From Ilumatobacter sp. (GTDB lineage Bacteria; Actinomycetota; Acidimicrobiia; Acidimicrobiales; Ilumatobacteraceae), in assembly GCA_018666235.1 (NCBI GenBank), contig JABJAB010000063.1, positions 1-7,434 of the forward strand: 7,434 bases of DNA, given 5' to 3'. Shown piece by piece: positions 1-4,935 of this stretch. The notes beneath the pieces were generated by a model. It was not told where the DNA came from, searched no databases, and worked only from the letters and a program-made list of their open reading frames with translations. Each line of letters starts with the position of its first letter. The first letter of the stretch is position 1. Made by a program: the position numbers and the translations under genes.

Positions 1-144
1 GACGTAACCTCTCACTGCGTCGTTTGGCCAGCGCACTGCGTGAGGGAAAACCCGGTGCAGCGGCTCGACTTTCTCGTCGCAGAACTGTTGGATCCAGTCC
101 AGCTTCGTCTGGAATTCTGGGTCGGTCGAGAAGTCCCATGCCAT
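1..144 (-). CDS. Acyl-CoA dehydrogenase, N-terminal 48 residues (runs off left edge)
   Basis: Reading the minus strand from the ATG at 144 gives 48 uninterrupted codons to the window edge, beginning MAWDFSTDPEFQ and continuing with KLDW, a Glu-Pro-Leu (residues 27-29) and FPH. From memory this is the usual opening of a large group of FadE-type acyl-CoA dehydrogenases of about 400 residues. Such enzymes are FAD flavoproteins that oxidise acyl-CoA to trans-2-enoyl-CoA and pass electrons to ETF. The catalytic and FAD motifs lie outside the window, so the substrate cannot be judged. The start is chosen because the MAWDF opening is conserved; a G-rich stretch (AGGGTGG) lies a short way upstream, a weak ribosome binding site. 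It is separated from badI by 246 bp containing hairpins and a dyad, so it is probably its own transcription unit. Acting on a ring acyl-CoA or on the pimelyl-CoA made by BadI are both guesses. Confidence 0.8.
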   Translation of the reverse strand, partial: MAWDFSTDPEFQTKLDWIQQFCDEKVEPLHRVFPHAVRWPNDAVRGYV

Positions 145-189
145 AGGAGCCACCCTGGCACGATCGTCATCAACATCAGCGACTCAGCT

Positions 190-211
190 GATCAGGATGT
201 ACACGATGATC
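190..211. promoter_or_regulatory. Operator-like imperfect dyad upstream of the truncated dehydrogenase
   Basis: The 22 bases form GATCA, three bases, TGTACA, three bases, TGATC. Eight of the eleven position pairs are complementary, with mismatches only in the two 3-base spacers. It ends 46 bp before the ATG at 144 on the minus strand, where an operator for a TetR- or FadR-like dimer could lie. No convincing -35/-10 pair was found around it. A dyad of this quality can occur by chance in a few hundred bases, so the call rests mainly on placement. Confidence 0.3.
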
Positions 212-255
212 GCAGTTCGCAGCGGAGGCCAAGCGAGCTGGTGGTGACGATCGAA

Positions 256-269
256 CCTCCGGCTGGAGG
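256..269. other. Small GC-rich hairpin in the badI/dehydrogenase gap
   Basis: CCTCC and GGAGG arms enclose the tetraloop GGCT, a 5-bp perfect stem. It can be extended by TCG/CGA pairing outside a small bulge. There is no T-tract on either side. It could be a second weak terminator behind badI or simply a non-coding hairpin. The 145-390 interval otherwise shows no credible gene. Confidence 0.3.
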
Positions 270-361
270 CGAATGCAGTGAAGAACTCGTCTGAAGTTCC
301 CCGATTCCGGTGGAGACAGTCGTGCCTGCTTCTGTGACGCGACGTTGGAACTCCTGGCTGA

Positions 362-389
362 CCGGCTGGTGAAGCGCTTCGAAAGCCGG
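362..389 (-). terminator. Terminator-like hairpin directly after badI
   Basis: CCGGCT (362-367) pairs with AGCCGG (384-389), and the interior contains the 10-base palindrome GAAGCGCTTC (371-380), giving a nested stem. The base of the stem lies one base beyond the badI stop codon (391-393, minus strand). No T-run follows in the minus direction, as is common for actinobacterial terminators. Position and stem quality favour a transcript end for badHI, but efficiency cannot be read from the sequence. Confidence 0.45.
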
Positions 390-390
390 G

Positions 391-1176
391 CTAGTTCACG
401 AACTGGCGGAAGTTCGGCTTGCGCTTCTCTTTGAACGCGTTGACACCTTCCTGCGACTCGGCGGTCCCGTAGTACAGGTTGGTCGCGTACATGCCCATCC
501 CTGCGATTCCGGCCTGGTGGGCCGTGTCCATGTTGAACGAGCGTTTGGCGATCGCAATCGCCGTGGGGCTCTTCTCGCAGATCTCTTTCGCCCACTGCTC
601 AACGGTGGCGTCGAGTTCGTCGTCGGGTACGCAAGTGTTGGCAAGCCCCATCTCCTCGGCTTGCCGTCCGGAATAGCGGCGGCAGAGGTACCAGATCTCC
701 CGAGCCTTCTTCTCGCCGACGACGCGAGCGAGGAACGTGGTGCCGTACCCGGCGTCGACCGAACCCATGGATGGACCGACTTGTCCGAAGATCGCCGACT
801 CTCCACAGATCGTCAGATCGCAGATGGTCGCGAGAACGTTGCCGCCGCCGATCGCGTAGCCCTGCACCTTGGCGATCACGGGAACTGGAACGTCGCGAAT
901 CGCGGCGTGCATCTCTTCGACCGGCATGCCGACCGTGCCGCGCCCGTCGTACTGTTGGCCTTCGTGAACCGACTGATCGCCGCCGGTACAGAATGCCCGG
1001 TCGCCAGCCCCGGCGAAGACGATGACACCAACGTCAGAGTCGAAGCCAACGTGTCCGAAAGCATGAATGAGTTCTTCGCAGGTCTGGCCCCGAAAGGCAT
1101 TCATGACCTTGGGCCGATTGATGGTGATGTAGGCAACATGGTCACGCTTGTTGACCGTGATATCGGTGTAGTCCAT
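391..1176 (-). CDS. badI: 2-ketocyclohexanecarboxyl-CoA hydrolase, BadI-like (ring opening)
   Basis: A 261-residue crotonase-superfamily protein that from memory matches R. palustris BadI along its whole length. BadI hydrolyses the C-C bond of 2-ketocyclohexane-1-carboxyl-CoA to give pimelyl-CoA, acting in the cytoplasm. Visible marks are NAFRG (26-30), the oxyanion-hole segments around FCTGGD (62-67) and AIGGGN (108-113), and GPSMGSVDAGYG (134-145), which BadI shares with MenB and which holds the Ser139/Asp141 pair typical of this branch. The stretch AKRSFNMDTAHQAGIAGMGM (210-229) is also BadI-like. The start at 1176 has an AAGGA site (1185-1189) 8 bases upstream. It lies 72 bp downstream of badH on the same strand and is probably cotranscribed with it. 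The alternative, naphthoyl-CoA synthase (MenB), is less likely because of the BadH partner and the BadI-specific sequence. Confidence 0.9.
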   Translation of the reverse strand: MDYTDITVNKRDHVAYITINRPKVMNAFRGQTCEELIHAFGHVGFDSDVGVIVFAGAGDRAFCTGGDQSVHEGQQYDGRGTVGMPVEEMHAAIRDVPVPVIAKVQGYAIGGGNVLATICDLTICGESAIFGQVGPSMGSVDAGYGTTFLARVVGEKKAREIWYLCRRYSGRQAEEMGLANTCVPDDELDATVEQWAKEICEKSPTAIAIAKRSFNMDTAHQAGIAGMGMYATNLYYGTAESQEGVNAFKEKRKPNFRQFVN

Positions 1177-1189
1177 CGTTGTGTTCCTT

Positions 1190-1216
1190 GTCGTTGTTGT
1201 CGTTGTTGTCGTTGTT
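1190..1216. repeat. Perfect 9-bp tandem repeat, three copies, in the badH-badI spacer
   Basis: GTCGTTGTT occurs three times head to tail with no mismatch; on the coding (minus) strand the unit is AACAACGAC. It ends exactly where the badI ribosome binding site begins (AAGGA, 1185-1189). On the mRNA this is an A/C-rich stretch with little self-pairing, which could hold the leader open for ribosome loading. Copy-number change would not shift any reading frame. The start-codon context (CACAACGATG) resembles the unit itself. Confidence 0.9.
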
Positions 1217-1248
1217 GGGGGTGCAGTGATTCGGTGTGGCGACGGCGA

Positions 1249-2016
1249 TTAGCCGGCCATGGTGAGGCCGCCGGACACGCTGAGGACTTGGCCGGTCACA
1301 AATTCGGCAGCGTCGCTCGCGAAGAAGAGCACTGCGCCGCCGAGGTCGTCCGGTTGGCCGATGCGTCCAATCGGAATGGACCGACGGAATGCCTCGCGCA
1401 GCTTCTCGGGGTTGGCAGCAGCATCGGTGACGCTGGCGAGGAGCGCCGTGTCGGTTGGGCCCGGGCAGACGACGTTGAAGGTGATGCCGTTGCGGGAGTG
1501 TTCGCGCGCCATCGTCTTGGAGAAGGCGACGATCCCGGCCTTGCATGCGGCGTACACCGCTTCGCCTGATGAGCCGACGCGGGCCGCATCTGACGAGATG
1601 TTGACGACGCGACCGACCCCTCGTTCCACCATGGCTGGCAGTACGGCGTGGTGCATGTTGAGCGCTCCGACCAAGTTGATGTCGATCAGGCGTGACCAGT
1701 CGTCGGGCTGGGTGTCGAGGAACGGCACGAACAGGTCCCAGCCCGCGTTGTTGACCAGGACATCGATCGGCCCAAGGTCGGCAACGGTGCGTTCGACGGC
1801 AGCGTCGACGGACGATCGTTCGGTGATGTCGCACGCGATCGCGAGGGCGTGAGAACCGTCTGCGGTGAGCGTTTCGGCGACAGCGTTTGCAGCGCCCTCA
1901 TCTCGATCGAGGACGGCGACGGCGGCTCCTTCTGCAGCGAAGTGTCGGCAGAGGGCGCTCCCGATACCGCCACCGCCGCCGGTCACGATCACGGTCTTGC
2001 CGTCAAATCTACTCAT
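1249..2016 (-). CDS. badH: 2-hydroxycyclohexanecarboxyl-CoA dehydrogenase, BadH-like (SDR)
   Basis: A 255-residue classical short-chain dehydrogenase that from memory closely follows R. palustris BadH, which oxidises 2-hydroxycyclohexane-1-carboxyl-CoA to the 2-keto thioester with NAD+. The Rossmann loop TGGGGGIG is at 12-19, Asp37 at the end of the second beta strand suggests NAD rather than NADP, NNAG is at 89-92, and the catalytic set reads Asn114, Ser142, Tyr155 and Lys159 (YAACK). BadH-like stretches include NNAGWD, MHHAVLP and CPGPTDTALLA, and the end LSVSGGLTMAG. The frame is open back to an ATG at 2103, but the ATG at 2016 is preferred: AAGGAG (2023-2028) lies 6 bases upstream and SDRs begin just before the first beta strand, as here. 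First gene of the minus-strand badH-badI pair, whose product feeds BadI directly. Confidence 0.9.
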   Translation of the reverse strand: MSRFDGKTVIVTGGGGGIGSALCRHFAAEGAAVAVLDRDEGAANAVAETLTADGSHALAIACDITERSSVDAAVERTVADLGPIDVLVNNAGWDLFVPFLDTQPDDWSRLIDINLVGALNMHHAVLPAMVERGVGRVVNISSDAARVGSSGEAVYAACKAGIVAFSKTMAREHSRNGITFNVVCPGPTDTALLASVTDAAANPEKLREAFRRSIPIGRIGQPDDLGGAVLFFASDAAEFVTGQVLSVSGGLTMAG

Positions 2017-2043
2017 TGGCTTCTCCTTCAGTCGTTGCGTTCG

Positions 2044-2072
2044 ATGTAACATGATCTTGTCATAGTTGTCAG
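2044..2072 (-). promoter_or_regulatory. Candidate promoter for badH-badI
   Basis: On the minus strand CTGACA (2067-2072) is followed after exactly 17 bases by TTACAT (2044-2049), a 5/6 match to a -35 box and a weak 3/6 match to a -10 box. It would start transcription some 20 bases upstream of the badH ATG. The dyad at 2048-2067 fills the space between the boxes, a classic arrangement for repression. No equally good plus-strand promoter for the regulator operon was found; CATAGT (2061-2066) is a possible -10 with no clear -35. Confidence 0.4.
2048..2067. promoter_or_regulatory. Operator-like dyad in the badH/badR divergent control region
   Basis: ATGA (2051-2054) and TCAT (2060-2063) flank a 5-base centre, and the symmetry continues outward as AAC on the left and GTT on the right if one base (A2064) is bulged. 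TTGTCA also appears as a 9-base-spaced direct repeat at 2057-2062 and 2066-2071. The element covers the core of the predicted badHI promoter and lies 35 bp before the adjacent MarR gene, so binding by that protein would repress badHI and could autoregulate. Inference only; I do not know the R. palustris BadR operator well enough to compare. Confidence 0.35.
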
Positions 2073-2101
2073 CCGCTGAACTCACTCGAAGTGGACTCCA
2101 C

Positions 2102-2659
2102 ATGCATGAAACACGTCAAGTTGGGAACGATTTCCATACAACTGATGGAAACGGTCCCCGTGGTGCTCGCTTCGAGTTGGCCAACCTCTTGTTCTTCCGT
2201 CTGTACCAATGCGCAAACTTGTTGCATAAAACGGGAACCAAGGCGGTGGAGTCGGAAGGGTTGACGACGCAACGTTGGGCCGTGTTGGGAGCGCTCTCGC
2301 GGCCCGAGTCAGCCGATGGCATGGCGGTGGGTGATCTCGCGAAGTTTCTGAAGGTGAGTCGGCAGAGTCTCGCCGGGGTGGTGAAACATCTCGAAGACGA
2401 CGAGCTCATCGGAAGCGAGACCGATCCCTCAGATGGCCGGTCGCGCCGTATTCGACTGACCGCACGCGGGGCTGAGCGGTGGCATGCCCGGGCACTCCCG
2501 TTGATCGACGACTACTACGAACAGGCCGCCGCCGGTTTGTCGATCGAAGACATGAGCCACGCGTTGCACTACTTCAGTCGACTGCTCGAGAACATGACCG
2601 ACATCGACAGCCGCGTTGAACTCAGCACACCCAACCACAACCCGCGAGGGGGCCAATGA
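2102..2659 (+). CDS. badR: MarR-family transcriptional regulator, BadR-like
   Basis: A 185-residue MarR-type winged-helix protein. Helices around 22-45 and 131-165 should form the dimer interface. The helix-turn-helix spans about 77-103 (VGDLAKFLKVSRQSLAGVVK) and the wing is at 108-122 with the typical DPSDGRSRRIRLT signature. In R. palustris the MarR protein BadR represses cyclohexanecarboxylate genes, with a ring-CoA intermediate (2-ketocyclohexanecarboxyl-CoA, as I recall) relieving repression; the same role is inferred from its place between badHI and aliBA. The start at 2102 follows AAGTGGA and an 11-base palindrome GTGGACTCCAC (2091-2101). An in-frame TTG at 2066 has no usable ribosome site. 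The first 20 residues precede the conserved fold and are low in recognisable structure, and a perfect dyad (2131-2151) lies within them, so a later start such as TTG 2177 cannot be fully excluded. The stop overlaps the next ATG. Confidence 0.75.
   Translation: MHETRQVGNDFHTTDGNGPRGARFELANLLFFRLYQCANLLHKTGTKAVESEGLTTQRWAVLGALSRPESADGMAVGDLAKFLKVSRQSLAGVVKHLEDDELIGSETDPSDGRSRRIRLTARGAERWHARALPLIDDYYEQAAAGLSIEDMSHALHYFSRLLENMTDIDSRVELSTPNHNPRGGQ
2131..2151. promoter_or_regulatory. Perfect 7-bp inverted repeat inside the start of the MarR gene
   Basis: TTTCCAT (2131-2137) and ATGGAAA (2145-2151) are exact reverse complements around a 7-base centre, 29 bp into the called badR gene. The size suits a dimeric regulator, and the encoded residues (about 10-17) lie before the conserved MarR fold, so the bases could be free to serve as an autoregulatory or roadblock operator. 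Alternatively it forms an mRNA hairpin just after the start codon. A perfect 7-bp dyad is expected by chance a few times in a window this size, so placement carries the argument. Confidence 0.3.
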
Positions 2660-3741
2660 AGATTGATCTGATGGTGGGTTCAAGCCGTTGGGCTGACACC
2701 GCAACCCTTGCTCGCGAGGTCGAAGCAGCGGGACTCTCGGGGATGGTCTTCACCGAAACGGGTCAAACCCCGTGGCTGAGTATCGCTGCAGCCGCCACGG
2801 CCGCACCTTCGCTCACCTACTCCACTGGTATCGCCGTCGCGTTCGGGATGAGTCCGATGGTTGCGGCATCGCTGGCTTGGGAGCTGGCCGACAATACCGG
2901 GGGACGATTCCGGCTCGGGCTGGGAAGCCAGGTCCGGGCACACGTCGAGCGTCGCTACGGCGCGGAGTTCGACCCACCTGTCGGTCGAATGCGCGACTAC
3001 ATCCAGGCGGTCAAAGCCACGCTCGCTGCGTTCCGAGGCGACGCCGATCTCGCCCACGATGGGCCGCACTACAAACTTTCGCTGCTGCCCGACCAGTGGC
3101 GGCCGCTCAGCCACGGTCACGGCGACATCAAGGTCGACGTGTCAGCGGTCGGACCCGCCATGTGCAAGATGGCTGGCGCGGTGGCCGACGGCATCCATGT
3201 CCATCCGGTGCACTCGGTTCACTACCTGAACACGCGACTGCTCCCGTCGGTCGCCGTTGGTGCAGCGGCGGTCGGACGTGATCCATCAGAGGTTGACCTT
3301 TTGATCCCGTCGATCATCGTGCCCGGTGACACGCCAGAAGAGCGAGCCGACTTGTTGACGCTCGCCCGGACCCGGATCGGGTTCTACGGAGCCACCAAGA
3401 ACTACGCCTACCAATTCGACGATCTCGGTTTCGACGGTGTCTCGGCGGAGCTGAATCGCCACCTGAAAGCGGGCGATTCCACCGCGCTCGCGGCAACGAT
3501 CACCGATGAGATGCTCGACGAATTCGCCATCGTCGGTCGCTGGGACGAGATTGCCGATCGGATCATCGACCGCTACGGCGGTGTGGCAGAACGCATCATC
3601 TCGTATCTCGCCGACGAAGACATCAAGCGTCGGCCCGAGAACCTCGCTCGATGGGGCGAGATTGCCGCTGCGGTGAGTTCCGACCACGTGGGTCTGCAAC
3701 AGCGATCACCACATCGAGATGTGACCGAAGGGACGCCATGA
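2656..3741 (+). CDS. Luciferase-like (LLM) oxidoreductase, probably F420-dependent
   Basis: A 361-residue TIM-barrel protein of the bacterial luciferase superfamily, most like the actinobacterial F420-dependent group I recall as TIGR03617. It opens on the first beta strand (MKIDLMVG), has FTETGQTPW at 32-40, SPMVAASLAWELADNTGGRF at 66-85 and LGLGSQVRAHVERRYGAEFD at 87-106, all characteristic of the family. The C-terminal 40 or so residues are less typical. The ATG at 2656 overlaps the badR stop (ATGA) after a GAGGGGG site, and its own stop overlaps the next ATG at 3738, so all three are probably translationally coupled. Family members move hydride between F420 and an organic substrate. The substrate is unknown; the setting suggests an alicyclic CoA ester or the free ring compound. 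It is not part of the R. palustris pathway. FMN instead of F420 cannot be excluded by eye. Confidence 0.8.
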   Translation: MKIDLMVGSSRWADTATLAREVEAAGLSGMVFTETGQTPWLSIAAAATAAPSLTYSTGIAVAFGMSPMVAASLAWELADNTGGRFRLGLGSQVRAHVERRYGAEFDPPVGRMRDYIQAVKATLAAFRGDADLAHDGPHYKLSLLPDQWRPLSHGHGDIKVDVSAVGPAMCKMAGAVADGIHVHPVHSVHYLNTRLLPSVAVGAAAVGRDPSEVDLLIPSIIVPGDTPEERADLLTLARTRIGFYGATKNYAYQFDDLGFDGVSAELNRHLKAGDSTALAATITDEMLDEFAIVGRWDEIADRIIDRYGGVAERIISYLADEDIKRRPENLARWGEIAAAVSSDHVGLQQRSPHRDVTEGTP

Positions 3742-4874
3742 TTTTCAACGACGACCAACGACTTCTTGCCGAGACGCTCCGTTCGTACGCGCGCGAGAGA
3801 CTGAAGCCCGAGTATCTGAACCGACCGGCGGGACGCCCGGATCAAACTTTGCTTGACGAGCTCGCCAATCTCGGCGTCTTCGGCCTGCTGGTGCCGGAGG
3901 AACACGGTGGTTCGGGCGCGACGTTCGTCGATGCCGGAATCGCTGGCGAAGAGTTGGCCCGCGGAGACTTCAACGTCTCGTCGTTCGTGCAACTGACGGC
4001 AATCGCCGCCACCGGGCTGAGGACCTGGGCGACCCCGACTGTCGCGGCAAGGTATCTGCCCAAGATTGCTGATGGAAGCTGTGTGCCAGCGATCGCCCTC
4101 ACCGAGCCTGACGCTGGTTCCGATGCGGCCGCCATCTCCACAAAGGCAAGCGAGACCGATGGCGGCTGGCTGATCAGCGGCGAGAAATCATCGATCACCT
4201 TCGCTGGTTTTGCCGACGCGGCGATCGTTCTTGTCCGCACAGGTGGCCCAGGGGCAGCAGGAATCTCCGCATTCTGGGTTCCGCTCGACACCGACGGAGT
4301 GACTCGGTCGGTGTACGCAGGCGTCGGCGGCGAAATAATCGCTCGCGGCTCGATCGTTTTTGACGACGTCTTCGTGCCAGCCGACCACCTGCTCGGCGAA
4401 GTCGATGCGGGCTTCGCACAAGCGATGACCGCCTTCGATTTCAACCGCGCGGTGATTGCCCTGAGCTGCATCGGCGCCGCTTTCGAATCTCTCGACGAAA
4501 CCGTCGACTACGCCAACACCCGCCACACGTTCGGCAAACCCTTGTCGTCCCGCCAAGCCATCACCCAACAAGTTGCCGAGCACTACGCGAAACTCCATGC
4601 AGCGCGCTCGGTTGCCTACGACACACTCACGCTCGCCGACCAATCGGCCAAACACACCACCGAAGCTGCCATGTCCAAATGGATGGGGCCGGCGTGGTCA
4701 GCCGATGCCATCCACACAGCGCTCCGCTTACACGGCTGGTCGGGCTACGGCAGCGATTTGCACTTCGATCAACGGCTCCGTGATGTCATCGGCCTCGAGA
4801 TCGGCGACGGCACCGCCGAGATCATGAAAGCAATCATTGCCCGTGACCTCTTCGGAGTGCCAACGCACCGTTGA
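3738..4874 (+). CDS. aliB: Acyl-CoA dehydrogenase, probable cyclohexanecarboxyl-CoA dehydrogenase (AliB/BadJ)
   Basis: A 378-residue acyl-CoA dehydrogenase of normal length. The family signature ALTEPDAGSD is at 120-129 (FAD and substrate contacts), the beta domain follows, then RHTFGKP and a Gln that contact FAD, and finally the C-terminal motif IGDGTAEIM (355-363). In the usual alignment (human MCAD YEGTSQIQ) the catalytic Glu corresponds to Asp357, encoded at 4806-4808. The alternative Glu site used by IVD and LCAD on helix G is Asn here (FDFNRAV), so Asp357 is the only candidate at a known base position. The proposed reaction is cyclohexanecarboxyl-CoA to cyclohex-1-ene-1-carboxyl-CoA, with electrons to ETF. 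The start at 3738 has AAGGGA just upstream and overlaps the preceding stop (ATGA); the frame stays open upstream to 3651, but that extension lies within the previous gene and lacks family sequence. The AliB label depends on context. Confidence 0.8.
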   Translation: MIFNDDQRLLAETLRSYARERLKPEYLNRPAGRPDQTLLDELANLGVFGLLVPEEHGGSGATFVDAGIAGEELARGDFNVSSFVQLTAIAATGLRTWATPTVAARYLPKIADGSCVPAIALTEPDAGSDAAAISTKASETDGGWLISGEKSSITFAGFADAAIVLVRTGGPGAAGISAFWVPLDTDGVTRSVYAGVGGEIIARGSIVFDDVFVPADHLLGEVDAGFAQAMTAFDFNRAVIALSCIGAAFESLDETVDYANTRHTFGKPLSSRQAITQQVAEHYAKLHAARSVAYDTLTLADQSAKHTTEAAMSKWMGPAWSADAIHTALRLHGWSGYGSDLHFDQRLRDVIGLEIGDGTAEIMKAIIARDLFGVPTHR

Positions 4875-4935
4875 CCGAAACGAAAACAACCACAGGCCTG
4901 AACCCGGCCACTCGACAGATCAGGGGAATGACCCA

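Noticed and set aside
40..294. 84-codon plus-strand open frame at the left end
   Set aside because: It overlaps antisense the truncated acyl-CoA dehydrogenase (1-144), which has a clear family N-terminus; the translation has no recognisable features.
176..595. 139-codon minus-strand open frame spanning the badI end and the intergenic gap
   Set aside because: It starts inside badI in another frame, has no ribosome site and reads as Arg/Pro-rich shadow sequence.
391..1176. BadI gene as menaquinone-pathway naphthoyl-CoA synthase (MenB)
   Set aside because: The shared GSxDAGYG motif reflects common ancestry; the neighbouring BadH-like gene and BadI-specific stretches favour ring hydrolysis.
517..1569. 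350-codon plus-strand open frame across badI and badH
   Set aside because: It is antisense to two well-supported genes, has low-complexity Arg/Ala/Asp-rich sequence with no recognisable family, and crosses the spacer repeat.
2066..2101. Longer badR from the TTG at 2066
   Set aside because: There is no ribosome binding site before it, and the added residues lie in the operator region.
2017..2103. Upstream extension of badH to the ATG at 2103
   Set aside because: It would place translated sequence over the predicted promoter; the ATG at 2016 has AAGGAG at proper spacing and matches the usual SDR N-terminus.
4893..4900. CAGGCCTG palindrome in the aliB-aliA gap
   Set aside because: An isolated 8-base palindrome is common at this base composition and no promoter boxes surround it.
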